Part shown: one piece after another, positions 1 through 8,283 of the stretch
Layout: each line of letters begins with the position of its first letter
Position numbering within the stretch: position 1 is the stretch's first letter
From: UBA4742 sp963785815
GTDB taxonomy: Bacteria > Actinomycetota > Acidimicrobiia > Acidimicrobiales > Acidimicrobilacustridaceae
Length of the DNA: 64,000 nt
Reading direction: 5' to 3'
NCBI GenBank assembly: GCA_963785815.1
Contig: CAWAWN010000001.1
Span: 558,001 to 622,000 of the forward strand
Notes under the pieces: model-generated
The model's database searches: none
The model's input: the letters and a program-made list of their open reading frames with translations, nothing else
What the model was told of the DNA's origin: nothing
Translations under genes and position numbers: made by a program

Positions 1-711
1 GTCGGCAACCTCCTGGACGCCGACGCCGCGCACCCTGGGCGAAGCGCCAGGCAGCACGTCCTGGCCATCGCGCAGAGCAACGGGATCGGACGCCGCTGCG
101 TCGACCAGGTCCTCGAACAGGTCGGCCTGAGCTCGGTGGCAGACCGGCGGACCCAGGAGTTCTCCCTCGGGATGAAGCAGCGGCTGGGGATGGCGGTCGC
201 GTTGGTCGGCGACCCAGCCGTGCTGATCCTCGACGAGCCGGTGAACGGGCTCGACCCCGAGGGGATCCGCTGGATCCGCCAGTTGCTCAGGGCCTTGGCC
301 GAGGAGGGTCGCACCGTGTTCGTCTCGAGCCACCTCATGAGCGAGATGGCCGTGACCGCCGACCACCTGGTCATCATCGGCCAGGGCCACCTGCTCGCCG
401 ACACCACGACCGAGGCGTTCGTCGAGGCCAACGCCCGCAAGGACGTCCTGGTGCGTTCACCACGTGCGGCTGAGGTGGCGACGCTGCTCACCGGGGCTGG
501 CGCCGACGTCTCCCCCGAACACGACGGCACCCTGCGGGTCACGGGCATGTCGGCCGAGCACATCGCCGAGCTGGCGGCGACCCGCTCACTCCTGCTCACC
601 GAGCTCACCCCCCGGCACGCGTCGCTGGAGGACGCCTACCTCGACCTCACGCGTGACAGCATCGACTACCCCTCGCCCGTCGAGCACACGGCAGGCCGCG
701 AGCGACGATGA
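1..711 (+). CDS. ABC transporter ATP-binding protein (5' end cut by window)
   Basis: ATPase subunit of an ABC exporter that would drive the membrane subunit encoded next. The reading frame is open from base 1, so the N-terminus and Walker A lie outside the window. Visible are an ABC signature variant (FSLGMKQRLGMA), Walker B (VLILDEPVNGLDPEG) and the switch region (VFVSSHLMSEM). After the nucleotide-binding domain there is an extension of about 70 residues, as in drug/antibiotic exporter ATPases of the CcmA/DrrA type. The stop overlaps the start of the permease (ATGA), so the two are surely co-transcribed. The substrate cannot be told from sequence. Confidence 0.9.
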   Translation, partial: VGNLLDADAAHPGRSARQHVLAIAQSNGIGRRCVDQVLEQVGLSSVADRRTQEFSLGMKQRLGMAVALVGDPAVLILDEPVNGLDPEGIRWIRQLLRALAEEGRTVFVSSHLMSEMAVTADHLVIIGQGHLLADTTTEAFVEANARKDVLVRSPRAAEVATLLTGAGADVSPEHDGTLRVTGMSAEHIAELAATRSLLLTELTPRHASLEDAYLDLTRDSIDYPSPVEHTAGRERR

Positions 712-1505
712 CCGCCGCCGACACCGCAGGCCGGCCACCGACAGAGCCCACGGCGCGCGCCCGAGGGCGCGCCGTGCTGGCGTCGGAGTGGACGAAGCTG
801 CGTTCGGTGCGTTCGACCACCTGGGCGATGATCACCGCGTCGGTGACGGCCATCGGCGGCAGCGTCATCATGGCGGTGGCCGCGTCCGGCTCCAAGCCTC
901 AGCCCTTCGATCCAGTGGCCTCCATCTACCTCGCCTGGCTCGAATACCCAGCGCTCGCCGTGGGCGTCCTCGGGGTGCTGACCTTCAGCTCGGAGTTCAA
1001 CACGGGCCAGATCCGGTCGACCTTCTCTGCGGTCCCCCACCGGCGGGCGGTGCTGGCCGCCAAGGCGGCGGTCGTCGGAACCCTCACCCTCATCGCCGGC
1101 GAGGCGCTGTCGTTCGCGGCGTTCTTCCTCAGCCAGGCGATCCTCGCGGGTCATCACGACCTCTCGATCACCGCTCCGGGCACGTTGCGCGCCGTGGCCT
1201 CCGCCGGTCTGTGCCTGAGTGCCGTCGCTCTGCTCGGCGTCGCGCTCGGCGCCATCTTCCGCCACACCGCCGGCAGCGTCATCGCGCTCCCCGTCGTCCT
1301 CTACCTCCCGCTCGTCCTGCTCTCGCTCCCCAGCCCGTGGAACGACCGGATCGGGAGGTTCACCATGCTGCTCGCCGCGTTCCAGCTCGTGTCACGCCAT
1401 CGCCAGGCCGGCCTGCTCACACCGATGCTCTCCCTCCTCGTGCTCCTCGCTTGGCCAGCCCTCGCGCTGGTGATCGCCGCGTTCAGCATCGAGCGCGACA
1501 CCTGA
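708..1505 (+). CDS. ABC-2 type transporter permease
   Basis: Membrane subunit (265 aa) of the exporter whose ATPase ends at 711. The N-terminal stretch ends in SEWTKLRSVRSTTWAMI, the usual entry into the first membrane helix of ABC-2 permeases. About six hydrophobic segments follow, the last ending close to the C-terminus (LAWPALALVIAAFSIERD). The short cytoplasmic loop with SSEFNTGQIRSTFSAVPHR matches the conserved loop seen in actinobacterial ABC-2 permeases. ATG overlaps the ATPase stop. Family assignment is firm; substrate unknown. Confidence 0.88.
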   Translation: MTAADTAGRPPTEPTARARGRAVLASEWTKLRSVRSTTWAMITASVTAIGGSVIMAVAASGSKPQPFDPVASIYLAWLEYPALAVGVLGVLTFSSEFNTGQIRSTFSAVPHRRAVLAAKAAVVGTLTLIAGEALSFAAFFLSQAILAGHHDLSITAPGTLRAVASAGLCLSAVALLGVALGAIFRHTAGSVIALPVVLYLPLVLLSLPSPWNDRIGRFTMLLAAFQLVSRHRQAGLLTPMLSLLVLLAWPALALVIAAFSIERDT

Positions 1506-1882
1506 CCTGGTTCGAGGCGCTCGAGGGTGGGCACCGACATGGCCCAGGTGTCGGCCGGGCGCGACCAGACCTGCGCGGTGACGACCTCGGGTGGGGCGAA
1601 GTGATCGCATCTGCGGCCGAGACGTCGGCATCCGAGTAGCTCATGGATCCTCCCTGAGGGCAGTGGCGACCTCGTCCCTGATCGACAGCAGCAACGGAAT
1701 CCGCGCCGAGACCTGGCGTGTCGCGATCCGCTGCCGGTTCGACTGGCGATTCGACCCATCAGGATCTGCGGGCCGTCTGGCTGGTATCGGTCCACAGCAT
1801 TCCGTGAGCCGGGCTCGCGCGCAGCTTGGCCGTCGTTCTCGATCTGCTGATCGACAACCAGCGCTGGGTACTTCCATCCTGA
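1506..1882. other. Intergenic stretch with an RCC1-repeat remnant
   Basis: No intact gene is supported here. At 1539-1601 the plus strand reads MAQVSAGRDQTCAVTTSGGAK before a stop, which closely resembles one blade of a bacterial RCC1-type beta-propeller repeat (VSAGxxHTCAVTxxG). Nothing upstream or downstream continues the propeller, so it looks like a gene remnant. The rest (1602-1882) shows only frames of biased composition; one minus-strand frame ends in ARIPLLLSIRDEVATALRE, possibly another remnant. Confidence 0.4.
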
Positions 1883-2269
1883 TCAGGTTGCGCCCGCTCT
1901 CCCGTGTTGCGGCCCGGCCGCGATCACCGCGGTGATCGCTCGGGTGATGTCTGCGGGCGGGAAGCGGACCATGCACTCGGCGGCAGGTGCGGGTGGCGCG
2001 TCGACGTGCCAGCCCGGCGGGCGCGGCCCGTCTCCGGTGGCGGAGACGGTGAAGCGATGGGCTTGTTCGGAGTCGGCGAAGGTGACCTCCGCCAGGTGGG
2101 TGGGCGTCCGGCCGCCCTCGCAGGAGTCGGTGGTTTCGTAACCGGCCGCCCACAACGCTTCGATCAGGGGGGCGATGCGCTGGTCGATGGCGATCACCTG
2201 GCCGCCGTTGTGGCGACCAGCCGGCACGCGAAGTCGGACTTGACGCGGCAGGTGGGGCTCGGCGGTCAT
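1883..2269 (-). CDS. Hypothetical protein downstream of SulP
   Basis: A 128-residue soluble protein of unrecognised family. ATG overlaps the SulP stop (ATGA), so it is the third gene of the arsR-sulP operon. The sequence is protein-like: IAPLIEALWAAGYETTDSCEGG is a pattern seen in small proteins that describe old-age or substrate residues, followed by a mixed alpha/beta region (AEVTFADSEQAHRFTVSA) and an Ala-rich C-terminus. No membrane segment or signal peptide. Function unknown; its place suggests a role tied to the anion transporter. Confidence 0.65.
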   Translation of the reverse strand: MTAEPHLPRQVRLRVPAGRHNGGQVIAIDQRIAPLIEALWAAGYETTDSCEGGRTPTHLAEVTFADSEQAHRFTVSATGDGPRPPGWHVDAPPAPAAECMVRFPPADITRAITAVIAAGPQHGRAGAT

Positions 2270-3999
2270 GGCGACACCCCCAGGTTGGGGGTGAGCTGGC
2301 GGGTCACGTGGAGCCGAGCGTGGGCGATGGCGGCGTCGAGGTTGTCGAAGATGTGGTGGTCGCTGCCCAGGCGGTCGATGGCGCCAACCGCGTGCAGCGC
2401 CCGGCGGTGTTCGGGTCGGATGCCCTTGAGCAGCACGGTGATGCCGCGGCCTTCGAGCTCGGCAACCGTCTCCTCGAGTGCGTTGGCGCCGGTGGCGTCG
2501 AGTACCTGCACGCCGGCCAAGCGCAAGATGACGACCTTGACATCGCTGACCGCGGTCAGCTCGGTGAGGAAGCGCTGGGCAGCACCGAAGAACAGGGACC
2601 CGTCGATGCGGTACACCACGATGTGATCGTGGAGGAGTAGATGTTCGGCTCTCCCGTCGATCTCGGCGACGATCGGCTCGACCTCCACCGTCGATGAGCG
2701 CGCGACCGAGCGAAGGGCGAGCAGCGCGGCGACCGCGACGCCGATCTCGACGGCCAGGATGAGGTCGAACGCGATGGTGATCCCAGCGGTGAGGACCAAC
2801 ACCAGGGCGTCACCCCGGGAGGCGCCGATGACGGCGCGTACGTTGTGGGGTTCCACCATCCGTATGGCGGTCACCATCAGCACGCCGGCGAGGGCGGCCA
2901 GGGGGATGCGCGAGACGAGCCCGGCGGCCAGGAACACCACGGCGACCAGGACCAGGGAGTGGACGATGGCGGCCAGGCGTGAGCGGCCGCCGGCCCGGAT
3001 GTTCACCGCGGTTCGGGCGATGGCACCGGTGGCGGGCATTCCCCCGAACACGGAGGTGGCTACGTTGGCCAAGCCCTGGCCGAACAGCTCCCGATCGGGG
3101 TCGTGTCGGGGTGCGTCGACCATGCCGTCGGCGACCTTGGCCGACAGGAGGCTCTCGATCGACGACAGCAACCCCACGGCCAGCGCCGCGCTCAACAGAC
3201 GGCTGACCGTCGTGGCGGAGATGGCGGGCAGCGACGGCAGCGGCAACGAGCTCGGCAAGGATCCGATCCGAATCACCGGCAGGTGCGCGGCCTGCGCGAC
3301 GATCGTGGCCACCAGCACCGCGATCAGCGAGGCCGGAAGCGCCCGGTGCACGCGGGGACCGACCACCATGACGATCGCCACCAACGCGACCAGTCCAGCG
3401 GCGGCGAGTGTGCCGTTGCCGTGGACGGCCGCCCACACGGACCGGACGGCGACCAGCGCGTTGTTGGTCCCGGCCGGCTTGGTCACCCCGAGTGCGTTGG
3501 GGACCTGTTGCAGGAAGATGATCACGGCGATGCCCACGGTGAATCCCTCGATGACCGGCCACGGGATGAACGCCAGGAACCGACCCAGCTTCACGATCGC
3601 CGCGGCCACCATCAACAGCCCGGCCAGCGCGCCGACGATCACGACCGCCGGGGCGCCGTAGCGCGCCACGATCGGAACCAACACCACCGCCATGGCGCCG
3701 GTCGGACCCGAGACCTGCACGTTCGACCCGCCGAACACCGCGGCGACGAGCCCGGCCACGATGGCGGTGATCAGCCCCGCCCGGGCACCCAGCCCGCTGG
3801 CGATACCAAAGGCCAGAGCCAACGGCAACGCCACCACCCCCACGGTCAGCCCGGCTATGACATCGCCCCGCCACGACGAACTCAGGCCCCGGTAGTCCGC
3901 TGGTCGTGGCAACAGGTTCGCCCGACTCCGCACAAGCGATCGGCAACGCACCAGCGATCCCCGCCGCGCCGGCACGGTCACCGGGTCGGCAGCGGTCAT
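2266..3999 (-). CDS. SulP family inorganic anion transporter with STAS domain
   Basis: Secondary transporter (577 aa) of the SulP/SLC26 family, moving sulfate, bicarbonate or a related anion across the cytoplasmic membrane. Residues about 30-420 form the multi-helix transport domain, opening with the family signature RGDVIAGLTVGVVALPLALAFGIASG and containing VSGPTGAMAVV. Residues about 440-560 are a STAS domain (VVILRLAGVQVLDATGANALEETV). ATG at 3999 shares one base with the arsR stop, so it is chosen over a TTG one codon upstream. The adjoining ArsR gene suggests regulation by a metal, redox state or other small signal. Substrate not determined. Confidence 0.93.
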   Translation of the reverse strand: MTAADPVTVPARRGSLVRCRSLVRSRANLLPRPADYRGLSSSWRGDVIAGLTVGVVALPLALAFGIASGLGARAGLITAIVAGLVAAVFGGSNVQVSGPTGAMAVVLVPIVARYGAPAVVIVGALAGLLMVAAAIVKLGRFLAFIPWPVIEGFTVGIAVIIFLQQVPNALGVTKPAGTNNALVAVRSVWAAVHGNGTLAAAGLVALVAIVMVVGPRVHRALPASLIAVLVATIVAQAAHLPVIRIGSLPSSLPLPSLPAISATTVSRLLSAALAVGLLSSIESLLSAKVADGMVDAPRHDPDRELFGQGLANVATSVFGGMPATGAIARTAVNIRAGGRSRLAAIVHSLVLVAVVFLAAGLVSRIPLAALAGVLMVTAIRMVEPHNVRAVIGASRGDALVLVLTAGITIAFDLILAVEIGVAVAALLALRSVARSSTVEVEPIVAEIDGRAEHLLLHDHIVVYRIDGSLFFGAAQRFLTELTAVSDVKVVILRLAGVQVLDATGANALEETVAELEGRGITVLLKGIRPEHRRALHAVGAIDRLGSDHHIFDNLDAAIAHARLHVTRQLTPNLGVSP

Positions 4000-4379
4000 C
4001 AAGCGCCCAGTTCGCTACTGAGGTCAGCCAGCATCAGGTTGGTCTCGGTCAACGAGCTCAACAACAGCTTCTTGGCGACCTGCAGGAGTTCGATGACCAG
4101 TGGGTCCTTCACCGTGTAGTGCACCGTCGAGCCTTCCTTGCGGGCCACCACCAGCCCCGCCCGACGCAGCACGCCCAGCTGTTGGGAGAGATGGGACAAC
4201 TCGACGCCGACCAATGGCTGCATCTCCCCGACCGATCGCTCGCCCTCGGCCAGCAGCTCCAGCACCCGGACCCGAGCCGGGTTGGCCAGCGCCTTGAACA
4301 ACTCGGCCTTCACCACCGACAGCGGCACACTCAGACCACCCACCAGCCCCACCCCATCGTTGCCCTGTTTGCCTGTCAT
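3999..4379 (-). CDS. ArsR/SmtB family transcriptional regulator
   Basis: Winged-helix regulator (126 aa), first gene of the operon with the SulP transporter. The core is typical: LFKALANPARVRVLELLAEGERSVGEMQPLVGVELSHLSQQLGVLRRAGLVVARKEGSTVHYTVKD. The recognition helix is VELSHLSQQLGVLRRAG. No ELCVCDL-type metal-binding cysteines are present in helix 3, so it is not an arsenic or cadmium sensor of the classic type. A perfect inverted repeat 115 bp upstream of the start is the likely operator. Confidence 0.92.
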   Translation of the reverse strand: MTGKQGNDGVGLVGGLSVPLSVVKAELFKALANPARVRVLELLAEGERSVGEMQPLVGVELSHLSQQLGVLRRAGLVVARKEGSTVHYTVKDPLVIELLQVAKKLLLSSLTETNLMLADLSSELGA

Positions 4380-4493
4380 ATGACGATTCTCTTCGTCGAC
4401 GGAATCGGCGGGGCCGGACGGGGCGCTCGATCTTCGGCGGTCGGCGCTCGATCAGGATCGCTTCGACCCAGACTATCTGACAATTCCGTCATA

Positions 4494-4518
4494 CTTTCAT
4501 ACTATGAGATTATGAAAG
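4494..4518. promoter_or_regulatory. Candidate ArsR operator
   Basis: Perfect inverted repeat CTTTCATA - 9 nt - TATGAAAG in an AT-rich patch of an otherwise very GC-rich sequence. It sits between arsR (minus strand) and the DUF167 gene (plus strand), and its geometry is like ArsR/SmtB operators. The assignment to this ArsR is inferred from position. Confidence 0.55.
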
Positions 4519-4636
4519 CAAAGCCGGGTCGGTGTGCGGGGGAACGAGTGATCTGGATCGACATCACCGCGCCTCGGTCCGTCGTCGACGTTGGTCTCGA
4601 CTCCAGCCAGACCATCGGGGCCACGGACGCCGGGTG

Positions 4637-4876
4637 ATGCCCGGATCCGACGTCACCACGCTGGAGATCCGGGTCATCCCGCGGGCGCGGCGCAACGAGT
4701 TCGGCGAGGAGCGCGCCGGTCGGCTCATCGTGCGCACCACCGCCGCCCCGGCGGACGACGCCGCCAACGACGCCGTCCGGCGCATGATCGCCCGACGCTT
4801 CGGAGTCCCCGCTCGCGACGTCCAGATCGTCGCCGGGCACCACCAGCGCGACAAGATCGTGCGCGTCCGGCGATGA
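4637..4876 (+). CDS. DUF167 / YggU family protein
   Basis: Small protein (79 aa) of the DUF167 family: TLEIRVIPRARRNEFGEERAGRLIVRTTAAPADDAANDAVRRMIARRFGVPARDVQIVAGHHQRDKIVRV. The AxPxxxxANxA signature (APADDAANDA) and the basic G-x-x-x-R-x-K end are present. ATG at 4637 gives the usual family length; earlier in-frame starts give an arginine-rich, non-conserved extension. It probably marks the chromosomal side of the integration site. Cellular role unknown. Confidence 0.85.
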   Translation: MPGSDVTTLEIRVIPRARRNEFGEERAGRLIVRTTAAPADDAANDAVRRMIARRFGVPARDVQIVAGHHQRDKIVRVRR

Positions 4877-5259
4877 ATCCGGTTCCATTGCCGCGTGGTC
4901 GCCTACGGAGCCAGTTGTCCCATCGAGCCGACCATGCCGTGGCGGGCGAGGGCCCGGTGGACCTTGCGGGCGCGGAACTCGCGGCCCGCGCCATCGCAGA
5001 CCGACGCCAGCGGCCGGCCACGCAAGAAACCCCTGCTCACCAGCGGTTTGGGTGGGCGATAGAGGACTCGAACCTCTGACCTCTGCCGTGTGAAAGAAGG
5101 CCGACGGCGCGTCACGGGTTCCTCGATCGGGTCACCGAGGGCCGTCAACGGACGTGAACGAGCAGGTCACCCCGCTCCCCCGGTTCGGCCACTCGGAGTG
5201 TTGGTTGCGCACGAGCGAACGGTGGCCGTACACTGGCCGGGCATCAGGAGGCACTTGCG
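4877..5259. other. Intergenic stretch holding tRNA-Val 3' fragment copy 1
   Basis: Only the 44-bp tRNA-Val-derived repeat (5051-5094) is recognisable. No protein of believable composition is seen on either strand. It is the junction between the chromosomal DUF167 gene and the accessory region. Confidence 0.6.
5051..5094 (-). repeat. tRNA-Val 3' fragment, att-like direct repeat copy 1
   Basis: 44 bp identical to the 3' part of the intact tRNA-Val gene (variable region, T-arm and acceptor strand, up to the anticodon stem). It cannot fold as a tRNA because the 5' half is missing. The same block occurs at 11660-11703 and, inside the intact gene, at 31824-31867, all in the same orientation. It is best read as an attachment-site scar from an older insertion. 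Confidence 0.85.
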
Positions 5260-5541
5260 ATGACAACCCCGACCCGCACCCGCGACCGCCGGCTCGAGGT
5301 CCGCACCACCGCGGAGGAGCGCGAGCTGATCGACCGCGCCGCCACCGCCTCCGGAACCGACCTGACCTCGTTCGTCGTCGAGCACCTCACCGACGCGGCG
5401 CGTCAGGTCCTCGCCGACCGGGACCGCTTCACCCTTGATGCCGACGCGTCGGCCGAGTGGGAGCGGATCAACCGCCGTTCCGCCAAGGAGCTCGCCGGGC
5501 TCAAGCGCCTGATGCAGCGCCCCTCCCCTTTCACCGAGTGA
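5260..5541 (+). CDS. tacA: DUF1778 (TacA-type) antitoxin
   Basis: Antitoxin (93 aa) with an N-terminal ribbon-helix-helix DNA-binding domain (RLEVRTTAEERELIDRAATASGTDLTSFVVEHLTDAARQVL) and a C-terminal toxin-neutralising tail (FTLDADASAEWERINRRSAKELAGLKRLMQRP). Both parts match the DUF1778 family. It overlaps the following acetyltransferase by GTGA, the usual order for TacA-TacT modules. It probably represses its own promoter. Confidence 0.88.
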   Translation: MTTPTRTRDRRLEVRTTAEERELIDRAATASGTDLTSFVVEHLTDAARQVLADRDRFTLDADASAEWERINRRSAKELAGLKRLMQRPSPFTE

Positions 5542-6056
5542 CCCGTTACCGGCCACCCCGGCTGCTCGAAGCAACCGACCGCCTCGACGAGTTCACCTGC
5601 CGCTCCTCGGAGCAGACCGACTGGCTTCGCCGTCACGCCCGCCAGTCCGCGTCATCAGGAGGGACGAAGGTCTTCGTCGTCACCCCCATCGGCAGCCATG
5701 CTGTCGTCGCCTACTACGCCTGGCGCATGGCGCAGGTCGACCTCGAATCCGCTCCCTCGCGTCTGCGCAAGGGCGCCGGCCGCTACCCCCAGCCCGTCGC
5801 GCTGCTGGCACGCCTCGGCGTGCACGTCGACCACGAGGGCCGCGGGCTCGGCGCCGGCCTGCTCGTCGACGTCATCACCCGTCTCGTCGACCTCAGCGAC
5901 GACATCGGCTGTCGCGGTCTGCTCATCCACGCCGAATCAGACGAGGCCAGGTCTTTCTACCTCCACCTGATCCCCGAACTGCTCCCGAGCCCGACCGACG
6001 CGCTCCAGCTCATCCTCTTGATGAAGGACGCCCGACGCACGCTGCTCGGCCACTGA
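5538..6056 (+). CDS. tacT: GNAT acetyltransferase toxin (TacT-type)
   Basis: Toxin (172 aa) of the GNAT fold; characterised relatives acetylate the amino group of aminoacyl-tRNA and block translation. The GTG start overlaps the antitoxin stop. The sequence has the family layout: an N-terminal part ending in DWLRRHARQSASSGGTKVFVV, a central strand VVAYYAW, the acetyl-CoA binding stretch VHVDHEGRGLGAGLL (R/Q-x-x-G-x-G/A) and the C-terminal SFYLHL. Complete and likely functional. Confidence 0.87.
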   Translation: MTRYRPPRLLEATDRLDEFTCRSSEQTDWLRRHARQSASSGGTKVFVVTPIGSHAVVAYYAWRMAQVDLESAPSRLRKGAGRYPQPVALLARLGVHVDHEGRGLGAGLLVDVITRLVDLSDDIGCRGLLIHAESDEARSFYLHLIPELLPSPTDALQLILLMKDARRTLLGH

Positions 6057-6058
6057 GC

Positions 6059-6235
6059 CACCTGAGCCCCCCATCGGACGAGGCGGCGCAGGACGATCTC
6101 GCCGACCGCCGCGCGTTCGTCCTCGACGACGCGGCGTGGGTCGAGCTACAGGAACTGCTCGACCGGCCACCGGTCCTCAAACCCGAGCTGTCGAAGCTCC
6201 TCACCAACCTGTCGGTGCTCGAACAACCCGCATGA
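6059..6235 (+). pseudogene. Remnant of a second DUF1778 antitoxin
   Basis: Frame ending at 6235 encodes DRRAFVLDDAAWVELQELLD and a short Leu-rich tail, the C-terminal toxin-binding part of a DUF1778 antitoxin. The ribbon-helix-helix half is missing and there is no clear start codon. It is fused by ATGA to the second, broken TacT gene. It looks like a decayed duplicate module. Confidence 0.6.
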
Positions 6236-6725
6236 GTGAGTTCGTCGGCCCCGAGCTGCTCGGCGACGAGCACCTCACCGACGGGTTCGACTGCGGCGAC
6301 GCCACCCTCAACCAATGGCTCACCCAACGAGCCCGACGCAACCAGGTTCAAGGCGCCAGCCGAACCTGGATCATCTCCCTCGACGGCCGCGCCAACGCCT
6401 ACTACGCGTCGAGCACCGCGGTCGTGTTGCGCGCCGAGGCAACACCCGGGCGGCACGCAACCAGCCCGACCCGCTCCCGGCATTGCTGCTAGGCCGAATC
6501 GCCGTCGACCAGAAATGGCAAGGCCACGGACTCGGCGCCGCGCTGCTCAAGCACTTCATCGTCAAGTCCCTCGAAGTCGCCCAGATCACCGGCGTCCGAG
6601 CTCTGCTCGTCCACGCCAAGAACCCCGAAGCCGCCGCGTTCTACCAGCGCTACGGGTTCGACCCCTCCCCCATCGACGACCTCACCCTCATGCTCCTCCT
6701 CAAAGACGTCATCGGCGAGCACTGA
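6232..6725 (+). pseudogene. Second TacT-type acetyltransferase, frameshifted
   Basis: The N-terminal part (FVGPELLGDEHLTDGFDCG and onward to AYYASSTAVVLRAEA) and the C-terminal part (GRIAVDQKWQGHGLGAALLKHF to FYQRYGFDPSPID) are one GNAT toxin in two frames. The break is near 6446-6450 in an ACACCCGGGCGG stretch; removing two bases would restore one 163-residue frame. The acetyl-CoA binding motif (QKWQGHGLG) lies after the break, so the product is inactive unless the shift is a sequencing error. Confidence 0.8.
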
Positions 6726-6742
6726 GGAGCCAACGCGATAAG

Positions 6743-6775
6743 GGTCGGGAGTGTCGGATCAACGGTGTAACTGGC
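6743..6775 (+). repeat. IS256-family left inverted repeat
   Basis: Inner part AACGGTGTAACTGGC is identical, in inverse orientation, to the right repeat at 8149-8181; the outer part matches with a few mismatches. Confidence 0.75.
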
Positions 6776-6826
6776 CTGGCCTGACAGGCTGGATCCCAGG
6801 TGGGGTCTGGCCCGAGAGGACAGGCA

Positions 6827-8137
6827 GTGACCGAGGTGTCTGAAGTGACGGTAGACGCTGAGCCGCCGGTGGCGGTGGTGTTGGCACCGCCGGCGGAGCC
6901 GGGTGGAGATGCTCGGGTCGAGCTGGCGGCTCGGCTGGTGGAGGAGGCTCAGGCGACCGGGGTGGGTCTGGTCGGCCCGGGCGGGCTGCTTGCTGAGCTC
7001 ACCAGGCAGGTGCTCGAGCTGGGTCTCGAGGTGGAGATGGCCGAGCATCTCGGCTATGACAAGCACGACCCGGCCGGTCGCGACGGCGGGAACTCGCGCA
7101 ACGGGACCCGTTCGAAGACGGTGATCACCGAGGTCGGCCCCGTCGAGATCGACGTGCCCCGCGACCGCGACGGGTCCTTCGAGCCGAAGACGGTGCGCAA
7201 ACGTCAGCGGCGCCTCGAAGGCGTCGACGCCATGGTGTTGTCGTTGTTCGCGAAGGGTCTCACCACTGGGGAGATCTCCGCGCACCTGGCCGAGGTGTAC
7301 GGCACGGAGGTGTCGCGGGAGACGATCAGCAAGATCACCGACGCGGTCGTCGAGGAGATGGGCGACTGGCTGGTGCGGCCGCTGGATCGGGTCTACCCGG
7401 TGGTCTTCATCGACGCCATCCACGTGAAGGTCCGCGACGGCCAGGTCGCCAACCGGGCCTTCTACTGCGCCATCGGCGTCACCGTCGACGGCAAACGCGA
7501 CATTCTCGGCATCTGGCCCTCCGCTGGCGGCGAAGGCGCCAAGTTCTGGCTGGCGGTGTTGACCGAGATCCGCAACCGCGGCGTCGCCGACGTGTGCATC
7601 GTGTGCTGCGACGGCCTCAAAGGTCTGCCCGACGCCATCGCCGCCACCTGGCCCGACGCCATCGTCCAGACCTGCGTGCTGCACCTGATCCGCAACACCT
7701 TCCGCTTCGCGGCCCGCCAACACTGGGACGCCATGGCCCGACGGCTGCGGCCCGTGTACACCGCGATCAACGAGGACGACGCCCGAGCCCGTCTCGCCGA
7801 GTTCTACGACGAGTGGGCCGAGCGCTACCCCGCCATCCGCACCCTCTGGGACGGGGCCTGGGCCGAGTTCGTGCCGTTCCTCGACTATCCCGTCGAGGTG
7901 CGCCGGGTCATCTACAGCACCAACGCCATCGAGAGCCTGCACGCCCGCATGCGACGTGCCACCCGAGCCCGGGGACACTTCCCCAACGAGCAAGCCGCGC
8001 TCAAGTGCCTCTACCTTGTCGTGCGTAGCCTCGACCCCACGGGCCGAGGCGCCGAGAGATGGATGAACCGATGGAAGCCCGCACTCAACGCGTTCGCCGT
8101 CACCTTCGACGGCCGACTCTTTCCGACAGATCAATGA
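6827..8137 (+). CDS. IS256-family (mutator type) transposase
   Basis: DDE transposase of 436 residues. Diagnostic stretches are VPRDRDGSFEPKTVRKRQRR, LFAKGLTTGEISAHLAEVYG, the first catalytic Asp in PVVFIDAIHVKVRDG, the second in VCCDGLKGLPDAI, the C/H-x-x-x-H in CVLHLIRNTF, and the last acidic residue in YSTNAIESLHARMRR. GTG at 6827 was taken as start; upstream codons do not look like transposase. The reading frame is intact, so the element may be active. Confidence 0.95.
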   Translation: MTEVSEVTVDAEPPVAVVLAPPAEPGGDARVELAARLVEEAQATGVGLVGPGGLLAELTRQVLELGLEVEMAEHLGYDKHDPAGRDGGNSRNGTRSKTVITEVGPVEIDVPRDRDGSFEPKTVRKRQRRLEGVDAMVLSLFAKGLTTGEISAHLAEVYGTEVSRETISKITDAVVEEMGDWLVRPLDRVYPVVFIDAIHVKVRDGQVANRAFYCAIGVTVDGKRDILGIWPSAGGEGAKFWLAVLTEIRNRGVADVCIVCCDGLKGLPDAIAATWPDAIVQTCVLHLIRNTFRFAARQHWDAMARRLRPVYTAINEDDARARLAEFYDEWAERYPAIRTLWDGAWAEFVPFLDYPVEVRRVIYSTNAIESLHARMRRATRARGHFPNEQAALKCLYLVVRSLDPTGRGAERWMNRWKPALNAFAVTFDGRLFPTDQ

Positions 8138-8148
8138 CAACCGCCAGC

Positions 8149-8181
8149 GCCAGTTACACCGTTACCCGGACAGTCCCGAGC
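8149..8181 (-). repeat. IS256-family right inverted repeat
   Basis: Inverse partner of 6743-6775; starts 11 bp after the transposase stop. Confidence 0.75.
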
Positions 8182-8283
8182 AGGCCGGCTGCGAAGTTCA
8201 ACATCGAGGATTCGGTCAGCGCTGCTGCGTCCGCTCGCACCAGGTGCCCTGGAGGCCAGGGCTGTGCCAAGCAGCTCTGCAAC

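Larger units (their letters stand above)
6743..8181 (+). mobile_element. IS256-family insertion sequence
   Basis: A 1.4-kb element consisting of one transposase gene between imperfect terminal inverted repeats of about 33 bp (6743-6775 and 8149-8181), sharing AACGGTGTAACTGGC and most of the outer part TCGGGA-TGTC. No clear 8-9 bp target duplication flanks it, so the outer borders are uncertain by a few bases or one flank has been rearranged. Confidence 0.85.

Noticed and set aside
1641..2153. Minus-strand gene overlapping the hypothetical at 1883-2269
   Set aside because: Arg/Pro-rich and out of phase with the operon; only its last 30 residues look protein-like, possibly a remnant.
5051..5094. 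Possible tRNA gene
   Set aside because: Only the 3' half of tRNA-Val is present; no D-arm or 5' acceptor strand. Same for 11660-11703.
6650..8140. Minus-strand gene opposite the transposase
   Set aside because: Composition of an antisense shadow; the IS256 transposase on the plus strand is certain.
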